A DNA stretch of 64,000 nt from Mangifera indica (taxonomy: Eukaryota > Streptophyta > Magnoliopsida > Sapindales > Anacardiaceae), in NCBI RefSeq assembly GCF_011075055.1, contig NC_058152.1:8680001-8744000 (forward strand). Reading direction: 5' to 3'. Positions 36,994 to 50,224 of this stretch are shown in pieces (the first letter of the stretch is position 1; every line of letters starts with the position of its first letter). Under the pieces are notes generated by a model. The model made no database searches. It worked only from the letters and a program-made list of their open reading frames with translations, and had not been told where the DNA came from. The translations under genes were made by a program, and so were the position numbers.

Positions 36994-39900
36994 TCCTCTC
37001 TAGGTTGAGAAGGATTTGTCCTTAAATCTTCAATATGCCCATCCTCTAAATAGGGTGAAAGGTCACCCACATTAAAGGTAATCGAAACTCTTCCTATCTC
37101 ATATGGAATGTTCACCTTATATACATTGTCATTAATCTTCTTAAACGTTTCAAATGGACCATCAACCCTAAAAGCTAGCTTACTCTTTGTCTTGGTTCGA
37201 AATCTCTTTTTCCTCATCTACACCCAAACTAAGTTACTCGGTTGGATGAGTGAAGGCTTCATATACTTGTTGATCTTCTTTGTGTAAGCTTTATTGGCCT
37301 TTGCAATTTGCATTTTGATGGCTTCATAGACCTTTTTCATGGCAGTTTTCTCACTAGCTTTCTTGTAGACTTCAACATCAAGAGGCAAAGATGTTAGATC
37401 CAAAAAAGTTAAAGGATTGATGTAATACACTACCTCAAATGGAGAGTGGCCAATTGATGCACTTGGAGCTTTATTGTATGAGTATTCAACTTGAGCAAGC
37501 TTCAAGTCCTAATCCTTCAAATGTTTGCTAACCAATGCTCTCAAGAGTGCTCCCAAAGTTCTATTAGTCACCTCAGTGTGGCTATCGATTTGGGGATGAT
37601 GAAAAGTGCTAAACATTAGCTTACTCCCTAATTTGCTCCATAAAGTTTTCCAAAAGTGACTTAAGAACCTAGTATCTTTATCCAAAAAATAGCTTTTGGA
37701 ATTCCATAGAATCATGCCACCTTTTTGAAGAATAACTTAGCCATTTTGCTTGCCCTTTGGTCTTAGTGCATGGAATAAAATGAGCCATCTTTAAGAACCT
37801 ATCCACTACCACCATGATGGAATCTTTTCCCCTTTGAGTCTTAGGTAGAGAAACAATAAAACCTATGCTTAAATCCTCCTAAGGTTGATTATAAATAGGT
37901 AAAGGCATGTAAGGACCTGACTTGAAATGTAACTACCTTTGACGAATGCCACATCTTGAAATGATAGCTTGGAAGTCTCCTACCATCTTAGGCTAATAAA
38001 AGTGCTCTTTAAGCATGTCCAAGGTCTTGTTAATTCCAAAATGGCCTGCTAGACCTCCCCTATGAGTCTCTCTAATTAAAAACTCACTAAAAGACCATTT
38101 TGGAACATATAGTTGTTGAAGAGAAAACCATTTTGGATTGAATAATCTTCATATATTCCCTTAGAACACCATTGCATGATCTCCCTAAGCTCTTCATCAT
38201 CTTGATAACACTATTTCATGAGTTAAAACCCAAGAACTCTTGCATCAAGGATGATAAGCAAGTAAATTCTCCTTGAGAGGGCATTAGCAACCACATAGGA
38301 GGATCCTTGCTTGTAAGATGAAACAAAAGAGGAGGATTAAAGGAATTCCACCCATTGAACATGTCTTTAGCTAATTTTATGTTAGCCATTAAGGAACTTC
38401 AAGGCTTGATGGTCAAAATAGAGAATAAATTGTTTGGACCTCAAGTAATGACTCTAATGGTCAAGAGCCCTGATAATTGCATAGAACTCTTTATCATATA
38501 TTGAGTACCTCTTTTTGGACTCATTTAGCTTCTCACTAAAATAAGCAATTGGCCTCTTGGCTTGAGTAAAGACAGTTTTAATATCAACTTCACTTGCATC
38601 ACACTTTACCTCAAATAACTTGTCAAAGTCAGGTAAAACAAGTATGAGAACTTCACATAGCCTTTTCTTGATCTCTTCCAAAGCCTTACTTGTTGTCGTG
38701 GGCCATTCAAAGTTGCTCTTCTTCATACTTTCAGTAATATGAGTCATTATGGTATTAAAATTGGGCAAAAATCTCCTATAAAAAGATGTTAACCCATGAA
38801 AGCTTCTTAACTCGGTGATGGTCTTAGGTTAAGGCTAGGACTTGATAGCTTCAACTTGGATTGATCCACTTGCACTTCTTTTTAAAATACCACATACCCA
38901 AAGATCATAATTTTTTCTATAAAGAATTCACACTTCTCCCTTTTTGCATATAACTTGTTCTTTCTCAAAACATCAAAAATAGTTCTCAAATGCATAACAT
39001 GATCATCATGATTTCTACTATATACAAGTATATCGTCAAAATAAACAACCATAAATTTGTCAAGAAAATATTTAAGTACCTCATTCATGAGCCTCATGAA
39101 AGTGCTTGGAGCATTGGAGAGGCCAAAGGCATGAACATACACTCATATATGCCTATTTTGGTCTTGAAGATTATCTTCCACTTATCTTTTTTTTTCATTC
39201 TAATTTGATGGTAAACACTCCTTAAATTAATCTTTGAGAACACATAAGCACCATACTTGATAGTGATATTATTTATGGCTATATTATCAACACATACTTA
39301 TAGGTGTCATCTTTTTTTGGAACAAGTAGTGATGGTACCAAGCAAAGACTTATGCTAGGTCTTACATAACCTTTTTCAATTAATTCATCAACTTGTCTTT
39401 GTAGCTCCTTAGTCTCCATAAGGTTGCATCTATAGGTAGGCTTGTTTGGAAGTGGTGTTCCTTGAATCAAATTAATTTAGTGTTCAATTCCCTTCTGTGG
39501 AGGAAGACTAAATGGAAGCTCATTGGAAAATACATCCTCAAATTTGACAAGTAAAGGTTGCACCAATGGACTTGGTTTATTCTCATTTTGGTTACTTTTC
39601 CTTTCAAACATTAATAAGGCATAAACTGATTGATGGTGAATGAGAGCCTTTTCCACTTGTTGACCACTCAAAAATAAATTCTCCTTCTTGACTTTTTTCC
39701 CTTTGAAAGTTATTTAGAGTTATTGTGGACTAAGGGGGGCTAAAGTGATGGTTTTATTCTTGAACCAGAAAGAATAAGTATTCTTCTTGCCATCATTCTT
39801 CACCTTTCTATCAAATTGTCATAGCCTCTATAGTAGTAAATGGCATGCATCCATAGGAATGATATCACAAAGTACCTCATCATTTTAATGTTTCCCAATT

Positions 39901-41580
39901 GAAAAAGAAATAAGGACTTGTTTGTTTACTTGGAGACTAGTCCCATTGCTCAACCATTGTAGTTTGTAGGGTTAAAGATGTGGTATGAAAGGCAACTTGA
40001 GCTTCTCTACTAATGTGGTTAAAGCATACCTTCCTATTGATGGTGTACCTTGATTAGAAAATGTTCGACCTTTGTTTTTCATAAGAAAGGTTCTTCACAT
40101 GCGAATTTCTTCTAATCACCAAAATTTCTCCTTCATCTGTGCCTTTAATAACTTCTTCTTCATCATTGGATATGACCAACTCATGGATAAGGGCTTCATT
40201 TTCTTTTTCTTTTTCTTCTTCTTCTTCTTGAAGTGAGTCATCAATAGCTTGTATCTCCTTCAAAGTTAAAACTCTTTTATTTGGATAATCGGCTTGGAAG
40301 TATCCATAACCATGACACTTGAAACACTTCTTGTTAGTGAGGCTTGTATTACTCGGTTTAGGCTTTTTTTTACTTACTTCTACTACTTTTTCCTTGCCCT
40401 TATCTTTTTGAGAAGGCTTAGCCTTAGTGTAAGATGGAGACCTTTTATGGAATGTAGATCCTTTGGATAAAGTCTTGGAGATCGTATGCTTTATGGCTTT
40501 CTTTTGCTTCTCAACTTTGATGGCTAACTTGTACATATCTTTAAATGAACAATAAGGTTGAAGTTCTACCATGTTTGTTATATTTTATCTAAGGCCCCTA
40601 TGGTACCTTGTAATGGTTTGCTTCTTCACTTCTAATAACTTATTTCTTATTAGTAATTTTTCAAACTTTCTGTTATAGCTTTCGACACTGTTATCACCTT
40701 ATTTGAGAGTAAGCAACTTTAGGTACAAGTCTTGTTTATAGTTCTTGGGTAGAAACCTTCTATTCATGAGCTTCTTAAGTTTTTCTCAAACCTTACTCTC
40801 TCTTTTCCTTCCTTCTCTTTTTGCTTCTTTAAGTCTTCCCATCATAATAAAAAAGTATAGTCTTTGAATTTCAAAATAGCCGTCTTTTACTTCTTCTCAT
40901 CTGAATAACCATTGTATTCAAACATCCTTTTAATTGAGTGTAATTAATCTATAAACCCTTTCAGGTTAGTGTAACTCTACAATATCTAGCTTGAGTCCCA
41001 TATCATCATCTTTATCTTTTTTTGGGACCTAACTTGTTCTTCTTCACTTGAATCATTATGAATAACCAATTCCTCTTTATAACGTCTAGAAAGATGGTGT
41101 TATCTTATAAGCTTTGTTAGTATAGGTTGAAGGTCAGGTTAAGGCAGGTGGGCCGTTTTAATTCAAGTTCATATCCCTAAGCAATTACATGACTTAGCTC
41201 ATTTGGTCCTAAAGTTGTAAGACTTGGTTTATTTGGTTTTTAAGTTTTAGGATTTCCCCTTGAAGTCTTATTTGGCCAATTTGCCAAGGGTGAGGGGGTA
41301 AGGATGAGGTTGATGAATCTTTCTTTTAGGACATGTTTGAGTATGGATAAGTGGGTTAGGCTTGAGGTTTTAAGGTGTTGGTATTTAGTATTGTAGGGAT
41401 AACTGGGTTGGGAATGTGTTTGAAGTGTTTATGTGAGAATTTTGGTTAAGGTAGGTTTTAGTATATGTTTGGGCTAGAAAATGGTTTGGTTTTAGGCAAA
41501 GTTTATGTTTTATGAATAATACCTATTGATGAATAGTAACTTTTGATCAAAAATAATAATTCCTAAATGAAGAAAATCAC
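36834..41580 (-). pseudogene. Decayed gag-pol of gypsy E
   Basis: Gag C-terminus at 40054-40572 begins MVELQPYCSFKDMYKLAIK and has a zinc knuckle (about 40285-40330) with its His and last Cys both changed to Tyr. The protease linker ends at 39477-39671. RT (about 38880-39470) keeps its catalytic box as YFDDIL. RNase H lies at about 38210-38770 (38454-38768 open), with the first Asp in V-K-C-D-A-S-E. The integrase core (37509-38100) is fragmentary; the C-terminal region at 36834-37505 is nearly open in two pieces and crosses the LTR edge at 36993. Stops, shifts and missing pieces rule out activity. Confidence 0.88.
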
Positions 41581-41603
41581 AATTAGCTCATACAAACAAC
41601 CAA

Positions 41604-41617
41604 GGCTCTGATACCCA
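41604..41617 (-). other. Primer binding site, tRNA-iMet type, of gypsy E
   Basis: The minus strand reads TGGGTATCAGAGCC, the standard site with one extra G, two bases after the 5' LTR end. Confidence 0.85.
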
Positions 41618-41619
41618 AT

Positions 41620-42599
41620 TAATGCATAACACCATGTATGAGCGAGAAATCTAAAGAGGGTGAACTAGAAAACATTGTTCACTCTAAATTGCACTATTTT
41701 ATAATTTCTTCAAATTAGGCCTCAAGTGCAATTCCAATGTAGTCAAGCTTCATACACAAATATTTATAACACATTAAACTATCATAATATCAAATGTAGT
41801 ACAAATATTGATCAAGGCAGGGCAAGGCAATCAAAAAAGGAAGAAATAACAGTGACAATTCTATAATTTTTTATGCAACTTTCTGCCATGACAAGGTAAA
41901 AAATACACACACACATACACACTAAAATGACACCAAATTGGAACATAAGTATAATAAGGCATAAAGGATAAATCCACCAACTTTGGAACTCCACCACTAT
42001 TCCCTAAACACAAGAGAATGGATAAAGGAATTGAGAGGAATAAATGTTTCAAGCTTTTACAGTAAAAATGACAAAGTTCCTAAGAGTCCTTTTACATTGG
42101 AATGCCTAGCCTTTATATAAAATGGCCTTAGCAGCAATGCTTGCATAATTTTAACAAGAAAAAAAAAATCTCATTTAGATAAACTAAACTCTTCAAATTA
42201 AGCTAAGTCATTCACTCCCTAATTGAGTCATGCCTAATTAATTTGCATGGAGACAGAAGTGGTTGCCTTTTCCCTTAAATCTAGGGACTATGTCCCTAAC
42301 TTTGGCAACTAATTTCATTTGGTTCAAAAGTAACTAAATTGCATTGTTTTGGGGCTCAATAGGCTTCCTTATTGCTTTTGGATGGCTTGGACTCTTAAAG
42401 AGGTTTCACTAGGACTTTATTTGGTCTAAAGAAGTAGCTTATTCACTTGGGTCTTGAACCCATTCAAGGAGGCTATACCCAAAAAGAGAGATTGGGCTTG
42501 TTTAAGGCTTGAACTCTAAACTTCATGGATCTTTGGCTTGCTAGGAAGCTTGTGGCTTGCTTGTGACCCGAATTTGGAGAGGGAACTAGATATGTATCA
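41620..42599 (-). repeat. 5' LTR of gypsy E (980 bp)
   Basis: It matches 35946-36993 from TAATGCATAACACC to GATATGTATCA. The plus-strand TG start has become TA. It lacks most of the CA run present in the other copy. Confidence 0.9.
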
Positions 42600-43794
42600 G
42601 ATGCCTAATAAATTTGTAGACTAAACAAAATCAACTTAATAAGGAGGAGATGCGCTATATAAGATAAAAACTTACTTTTCCAAGAATAAATTCTCCCAAG
42701 AATTTTGTCTACTAAAGGCTTACAATCTTTACTTGAAAGCTTGGAAGAAATCATTGGCACACTAGGATAAGTAAAAGGAATCTTGCCTTCTTCCATATTA
42801 AGAGTCTCTAAAATAATCTTCCTTTCCTCCTTCCTAACCCTGGAAAGAAAAATACAACTCTTAGAATTATTGGCTTTCAATTCAGACCATTTATGAAAGA
42901 CCTCAAGAGCCTTTTTAATAATCAAGATAGACTTGATTTTAGCTTTGCAAAAAATAAGAAGATTGTTAACAAAACAAAGATGTGTTATGACATTCTTCTT
43001 ACATCTCTAATGGAACTCAAAGTTCTTCTTCAAAGATGTCTTCCAAAGAATTCTAAAGAACATCTTCATAGTAATAACAAAAAAATAAAGAGACATGGGG
43101 TCTTCTTGTCTAAGCACTCTAAAACTTGTAAAAAAACCTTCAAGCTTACCATTGATACAAATTGAAAAGGAAGGAGTTGAAATAAGTTCCTTGATCTAAT
43201 TAATAAATGAAAAATAGAGACCAATTATTTTTAGAATCATTAAATAAAATTCTAGTTAGGTTTTAAGAAGGTCCACTTTTATGCCATACCATTTGGTTTT
43301 ATACCCCTCTTTATGGTAATTATGCATAAGTTCTTGATAAAGCTAAATATTGTTCCCAATCTTTCTTTCCTTGACAAATGTCGTTTGGGATTTACTAAAG
43401 AAATTAGGAAGAATGCCGTTAAATCTATTAGCCAAGATCTTGGTAATACACTTATAGATGGTGTTACAACAAGAAATTGACCTATAATCTTTATAAAATG
43501 AAGGATTAAGAATAAAAACAATAATATAGCAATTTAGTTGTTTTAGAAAAGATCCAGATTTGAAGAAGTCTTGAATTACTTCTATCACCTATTTACCCAC
43601 AATACTCCAAGCTTTCTTGAAAAAATAAACCCCAAAACCATCCAACCCTAGAGCCTTCTTATTATCCATACTAAACATGGCATCCTTCTCTTCCTCATCC
43701 GACACCTCCCTTATTATTTGTTTAGCAAGCTTATCCATAATTTTGTAATTGATCACCGAAGCTAAGTCTTTTTCATCAATCTTTTAATTGGATT
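42600..43794 (-). pseudogene. LINE ORF2, reverse transcriptase segment
   Basis: The minus-strand translation follows plant L1-type RT. Landmarks are an A-L-G-L-D-G-F region near 43640, L-A-N-R-F-N-G near 43420 and L-R-Q-E-D-P near 43110. The catalytic site near 42962-42973 reads F-V-N-N where a working enzyme has F/Y-A-D-D. The following thumb-like part (42605-42925, open) ends at the gypsy E junction and continues at 35940. With 58746-60210 upstream it forms one LINE split by a copia element at 43795. The lost Asp pair and several stops make it inactive. Confidence 0.85.
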
Positions 43795-44171
43795 TGTAAG
43801 TGAAAATTAATAATTTTAGGATCAAAGAAAATGTATACCCGAATTGTAATTCCTATGCTCTTTGATGATGTTTGATGATCCATCCACAACATATTTTACC
43901 TTCTTGCTTTTCTGGATTTTGTAAACTTAGGTTTGTGTATTTTGTATTGTTTTTTTGTAGGGGAGAAGAGAAGAAGCAACGTTTTTTTCTTTACGTAACT
44001 TCTTTTATATATTATAGAGGTAGTCGAGATCTTAAACTTTAAATCCTAGTTGTTGCTAGCTCTTATCCTATAACTACCAAGGGCAGATGCATAATTTTAA
44101 TTGCAGGGCTTATTATGACATTTCAAGCATAATGAATCAGGTTAACCTATTATGGGTGGACTGGATCTAAT
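43795..44171 (-). repeat. 3' LTR of copia F (377 bp)
   Basis: It matches the interrupted 5' LTR at 57352-58745 (394 bp after removing the solo LTR). On the element strand it starts TATTAGATCCAG, preceded by the purine-rich GAGTGGGAGA, and ends CTTACA. Confidence 0.85.
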
Positions 44172-45339
44172 ATCTCCCACTCATATATGATGGATGATTT
44201 GAACTAGAACTCTTATACAAAAATATCACATAATAAAGTAATTAATATCGACAAATGTGTCATGTAATCTTACGAGCTAACCTACACTTGGGAGCTAATT
44301 TACTATACATCTGTTAGAAATAACATAGTTGTTTCAACCCAAATAAAAAGACAAAATTTTAGTCTCATAGCACCCCAGACTTAATCGATCACATTAGCTC
44401 CCTTTAATCCCTCATTTGTTAGTATGTTATTTTTCTATATATTTATGAACAAGTTCATTCTCCCGTATAAGTGACATGATCAATCGGCCAATGGATACAT
44501 ATTATATGTAAGTTTTTCTCTTCTATGCGAAATTCTTAATTTAAACTCAATTGCTTTTCTAGTCATGTTTTATAGACCAAATCGTGTGTGGCTATAGGTG
44601 TCAATCTAAGATAGCAACATTATGAGTAAACATCAAATAACAACAAAGAGTCTAAAGGTACTAATATAGTGTAATCCTCATAATTCTCACACAGTAAGAA
44701 AACAGAGATTTATCCTCTCACTACTTCACATTGTCATCTTACTTATGCATACTTGATATGAATCATGTGTTATAATGTGTATTTTCTCAAATGTCATTAC
44801 CAACACTGTATAGATTTTAGTTCAATCATTGTATCCAACGTCTAACCTGAGTTCTTAATAATCCATCCAATCTTGCAAGTATTACCATATATTAAGAACT
44901 CACATCTGACCTTCACAAGTTATTTGGATATAGGTAATCTAAGCTAGTCACAACTAAATTTATCGATTCATGATCTCATCTTAACTAATCATCAAGGTGA
45001 CATGTTTAATAATAATAATTCATTTCTTAAGTAACTTTTCTCTTTTATATGCGTTCTCTCAACACCATCAATCTCAAAAAATATGTCTCATCTTTACATC
45101 ATCTTTCTGTGTTAAAAGCCATTGTTCTTGTAAGTCAATCTCAAACTTATATGACATTATGATCTTGTTAAGCTTTTAAAATAATGTATATATAGAGAAA
45201 CACCAAGAATTCAGACATGTGAATAAAAAGAAAAAACAAAAAATTTAAATTTTCAGTTTTTCAATGTTGTGCTATAAGTACAATATATACTCAATAATTT
45301 ATCTATCATATTCTTCACAAACCAAGAGATTTAACATAT

Positions 45340-47106
45340 ACAAGATATACTTCTCTTAGAATCAATTTAGTTAAAGGATTGCAACCATATTATGTGTAGA
45401 AATATATCGTACAATCACTTCCTTCTTCGAAATGATGTCTTTGATAAAGTTATATCTAGTATCCATATGTTTGGTTTTATTATGGAATTTGGGATCTTTT
45501 GTGAAAGTTATCACAGCTTGATTATTACAATGTATGACAATCAAACGAACTGCTCCATCCTATACACCCAAATTTTCAAAAAATCTTCTTAACCAAATAG
45601 CTTCTTGCATAGTTATAGAACAAGGTACAAATCTGGCTTTCATTGTGGAAAAGACTATGCATGTCTTTTTTTCAGCTGCTTCAAGATATGTTGCCCTTTT
45701 GTAGTAAGAAAGCATAATCAGAAGTTGATTTGTACTAGTTTAAATCACTACCCAAGTTAGCATCCAAAAAGCCAATAATACGTAAATCTAATCTTTGATA
45801 GCATAAACAATAATCTATAGTGTCTTTTAGATATCTGAATATCCTTTTGATAGTCATCCAGTGTTCTCTTCCAAGGTTTAATTGATATTGACTAATCAAC
45901 CTAATAATGAAACAAATATCAAGGTAAGTATACATCATAGAGTACATGAGACTTCTAATCGTATTTGAATAAGGTACTAAAAACATTTCATTTCTTTTGT
46001 TTTGAGTCTTTGGAAACATGTCTTGGCTTAACAAATCTCTTTTTGACACAAGATTATCTATGAGTTTATAGTTCACCATGTTGAATCGTTTTTAGAATTT
46101 TTTGGATATAACGCTCTTGTGACAAAGCTAAAAGTTTCTTAAAATGATCCCTTTTGATTTAAATACCTAAGATACAATTTCCTTCACCCATATACTTTAT
46201 GTCAAAATTTATGGAAAACCAATTTTTAATGATCATCACATACTCCCAATCACTCCCAACTATCATTACATCATCCATATAAAGTGATAGAATTGTAAAC
46301 TTGTCATCAGACCTTTTCACATAGGTACGGTAGTTTTGTTCTAACATCTTAAAATTATAAGACAATAAAACCTTATGGAAATTCAGGTACCATTGTCTTG
46401 ATGACTGTTTTAAGTCATGAATTGATCTTTGGAGCTTGTATACTTTGTACTTTTGACCTTTTACCATGAAACCTATAAGTTGGCCTATGTAGATCTCTTT
46501 GTCAAGTTCATTATTAAGGAAAGTTGTCTTGACATCCATTTGATGCAATTTTAGATTAAAATGTGCTACTGCAACTAAAATAACACAGATTGAAGTAAAT
46601 CCCACAATAGGCAAAAAAGTTCTTTTGTAATTTATACCTTTTTGTTGGCTATAGCCTTTTGCCATAAGATGAGTTTTGTATCTGTCTATTGAGTCATCCA
46701 CCTTACATTTAATTTTGAGAATCCATTTATTCCTGATGGATTTCTAACATGGTGACAAGTTTACCAAACTCTAAACTTGGTTAATTTCCATGGATTTTAT
46801 TTCTTCCTTCAATGTTCTTGCCATTTTTCCTTATTAAGAGATGATAAAACTTCTTTGATATTTTTAGGCTCTTCATATTTAAGATAAATGGTTATGAAAA
46901 CTTTGTTTTCAATTCCAAAACATCGTTTAGGGATTCTAGGATGTTCTCTCCTACGTAATTGAAGATCACTGCTCCCACTATCTAGAATAGGTTGAAGTTC
47001 AATCTCATTGCTTCCTCTATCTAGAACAAGTAAAGGCATTATCTTTTATGACATACCTGATGGTCTTTGAGATGTACCTTCTTCACATTCCTCTTCTATC
47101 TTATAC
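45340..47106 (-). pseudogene. Copia F reverse transcriptase and RNase H
   Basis: The open piece 46159-46701 (180 codons) is the RT core, with K-G-Y-S-Q-Q near the start, Q-M-D-V-K-T-T-F-L in the middle and an intact catalytic box, S-L-Y-M-D-D-V, near 46275. The piece 45735-46079 continues toward RNase H (Y-L-K-D-T-I-D-Y and F-L-D-A-N-L-G-S-D, the latter matching the first Asp motif). A decayed end at about 45340-45730 contains H-M-D-T-R-Y-N-F-I-K-D. The upstream linker 46809-47039 leads to the junction with gypsy G at 47106; the frame resumes in the integrase at 51021. Stops and shifts separate the pieces. Confidence 0.88.
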
Positions 47107-47919
47107 TAATCTATTTCAAGGTCACTTGAAACTTTACATTCAAAGTTTAGGTGAGTTCAAGCAAAAATCAAGCTATCTTCTCAAGTGAATAATTTGGCTA
47201 AGTGAGTAAATAGTTGCAAACAAATAATCATGCAAACAAAACAATATAATGATCAAGATAACTCCAAGGCTTAAACGACAACTCCACTGGCCAATGATTA
47301 TCTACCACAAATTCCGATCACAAGAGATTGGTTAAAGGAAAGTTGTGCTCAAGAACACAATACATATAATTTCAATTAGTAGAAGCTAGCCTTTTGCATA
47401 TGTTAATCAAGCATTATATAGGCTTCAAAAACAATAATATAAGCAAGTTTTGAATTCAAAATACATTAAACTAATGATCCTTGCAATCATATCCAAGATA
47501 AACATTAGTTTATGTGTTATGCCCAAAGGGGAAAGAGGATAAGTTGTCACACACATTGTCATTCCTTGCCTTGTTGAATTAAGTAAATCTTGAGCTTGTC
47601 ACTTTTTTCCTTGTCTCCTTACCTTTGGCTTCCTTTGACCTTGCTTGCAATTCTTATGATGACTAACATGCTACTAATAGAGTTCAATTACACAAAGCAC
47701 AAATTAACTAATACATAATTAATTAAGCATCAATTAAGATAAACAACTCCATTGGGCTTGGATATTAGTCTTGGATCCAACTAATTGAATTGCACCCAAA
47801 TAAAGCCAAAAGAACTAGGATGGTCAAATGCTGGAGGAAGTGAGCTTGGGCTTAGGTTTACTTATTGCCCTTAAAAGCGTTAGAGCTTGATTGCAAGGTC
47901 TTGGGCCAAATTTTCATCA
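47107..47919 (-). repeat. 3' LTR of gypsy G (813 bp)
   Basis: It matches 50225-51015; the shared phrase AGGTCACTTGAAACTTTA starts near 47119. The purine-rich tract CTGAGAAAGA precedes it on the element strand. Confidence 0.9.
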
Positions 47920-48014
47920 TCTTTCTCAGGTTAAGAAGGATTTTTCCTCAAATTTGAAAGGTTCTCATCCTCCAAGTATAGTGCCAAGTCTCTCATATTG
48001 AAGGTTGTCAAGAC

Positions 48015-48350
48015 TCATTCAAATTCATTTAGAATCACCACCTTGTATGCATTATCTTCAACCATTGCAATGATTTCAAAAGGACTATTGACTCTTAGGG
48101 CTAGTTCACTCTTTTTCTTGGGTGGAAACCTTTCTTTTCTCAAGTGCAACCAAACTAAGTCCCCTAGTTGATATGTAGAAGGCTTCTTATGCTTGTTAGC
48201 TCTCCTCTTGTATGCTTCATTTGCTTTCTCAATTTGAATTTTGATGTTTTCATAGAACTTCTTCATTGTCCTCTCTTCTATTACAAGTAATGCATAAATT
48301 GGATTTTGCTCAAGTATGGTCCTCCTAATTTGGCTACCACTCAAAACCAA
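48015..48350 (-). pseudogene. Gypsy G fusion frame: protease linker joined to integrase C-terminus
   Basis: This 111-codon open frame starts with V-L-S-G-S-Q-I and L-E-Q-N-P-I-Y-A-L-L, which in gypsy E (39477-39671) lies just before RT. It passes at about codon 27 into M-K-K-F-Y-E-N-I-K-I-Q, which in gypsy E (37218-37505) is the integrase C-terminus. The junction is near 48270-48280. Everything between these points in the parent is missing. The frame is kept open across the junction. A separate product is not implied. Confidence 0.85.
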
Positions 48351-48841
48351 GTTTTCTTTCTTAATTACTACTTCTTTTGGTGACTAGTAGAGTTGATTTA
48401 GACTAAGGGGTACTAAGGTAATAAGTTTTCTATTGAATTGACATGAGTAAGTATTTCTTCTGCTATCATGTTTAATATCCCTATCATATTGTCAAAGTCT
48501 CCCCAACAACAAATGACAAGCATCCATGGGAATTATATCACACAAAACCTCATTAATGTAATTCTTACTAATAGAGAAAGGTATAAGTACTTGTCTTGAT
48601 ACTTGAAGACTAGTACCATTACTTAGCCATTGAACTTTGAATGGGTGAGGGTATGGTGATGAAGGCAATTAAAGTTTCTCTATAAGTGTAGTAGACATCA
48701 CATTAGCACAACTCTTACTATCCACCTCCTTAATCACTTCTTCCTCCTCTTCATCTTTGACCAAGTCTTCATCACTCTCATACTTTTCATTCTTCATGTA
48801 TTGATAAGTTTCCCTAATTACTTGGATCTCTTTAAGAGTCG

Positions 48842-49650
48842 TCACCCTTTGGTTAGGGCAATTGGCTTAGAAGTGTCCATATCTATGACACTTGAAGCAT
48901 TTCTTGTTATTTTGGTTGGTTCTTGTTGGATTGGATTTGTCCTTGTGTTGATCAATCGTCTTTCTTTGTCTTTGTCTCTAAATGAAGTTTCAAGTTTAGT
49001 ATAGAAAGAGGACCCCTTGGAAAATGAAGTTCCTTCAGTGTAGATTTTGGTGGTCAAAATCTTCATGGCCTTTCTTTGCTTCTCAATCTTAATGGCAAGT
49101 TTGCATACATCTTCAAAGGAATAATAGGGTTGTAACTCCACCATATTAGCTATGCTTTGTCATAGGCCTTCAAGAAATCAAATAATAGTTTGCTCTTTTA
49201 ATTTGGATACTTCACTTTTCATCAAGAGTTTTTCAAACTCCCTAATATACTCTTCTACACTACTATCTTCTTATTTGAGGGTGTTACGTTTTAAGTACAA
49301 CTTTACTTATGGTTTTCAGGCAAGAACCGTTTTTAAGTAACTTTTTTAATTTCTCCCATGTTTTAACATTTCTTTTCCCTTCCCTATTTCTTTGTTTCTT
49401 AATATTCTCCCACTATAGTGAGGCATAATCCTTACCTTAAACTTCAATATAGCCAGCTTGCACTTCTTTTCAACAAAATAACCTTTTTATTCAAACACCT
49501 TTTCAATAGAATAGAGCGAATTAACAAAGTCATTGGGGCTAAGGTTACCCTCAAAGTCCGGAATGTCAATCTTAAATCCATGGTCATCTTTCATGGGTCT
49601 TCTCCGCATCCTAGTGTCCTCATTATCACTAGAGTCACTAAAAGCAAGTA
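48842..49650 (-). pseudogene. Gypsy G gag remnant
   Basis: The open piece 48842-49144 starts MVELQPYYSFEDVCKLAIKI, nearly the same as the gag segment of gypsy E at 40572. A zinc-knuckle region follows near 48870-48905, with C-F-K-C readable in another frame and the His/Cys part decayed. Upstream gag sequence to about 49650 is broken by stops. It marks gypsy G and E as members of one lineage. Confidence 0.75.
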
Positions 49651-50224
49651 ATTCCTCTTCATAGTGTATGGGTGGGGGTGATTATCTATGTGGTCTTTGG
49701 GGATGAAAAAGTTGGTGAGGTGGAGGTAATAGTGTTCGAATGTGTTTAGATGGATTAGGTGTTTGGTTTGGGTGTATGTCCCTTACAAGTTATAGGATTT
49801 GGTCTAGTTGTTCCCTAAGCTCATAGATCTCTCCTTGGAGCTTTTGATATCTAAATTGCCAAAGATGGAGTAGGGAAGATGATTCATTCCTTTAGGACAT
49901 TTTGGTGTTTGTATCGTAGGTTAAATAGGATATGGTTAGTGTTTGAGGTATAGTTTGCATGAATAGAAGGTTTAGTCTTGGCTTTGATTGTGTCTATGCT
50001 TGGGTGATTTTTGGGTAAATGTTTGTGTATGGTGATGTTTAATGTTTTGAGTTAAGAAAAGGTGTGCAATAAGGCTTGAGTTTACACTAATATGTAGGTA
50101 GAAAGATATAGTAAAAGAAAAATGCATACAAAAATATTTCAACACACAAACCAGCCAAAATAATTTCTAACAACGATTAAGTTCAAAGAAAACTCGCCTC
50201 TTCAACCAAAGCTCTGATATCAAT

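Larger units (their letters stand above)
35946..42599 (-). mobile_element. Complete Ty3/gypsy retrotransposon E (CRM-like) inserted in the LINE
   Basis: It runs from right to left: 5' LTR 41620-42599, primer site 41604-41617, gag, protease, RT, RNase H, integrase and 3' LTR 35946-36993. Flanks GATGT (35941-35945) and GATGC (42600-42604) match at 4 of 5 positions, and LINE coding resumes on both sides. The integrase C-terminus has the phrase N-V-G-D-L-S-P-Y and no classical chromodomain, and the pol frame runs into the 3' LTR. Both are features of the plant CRM clade, so I infer CRM or a close relative. Gag-pol is broken by stops. Confidence 0.9.
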
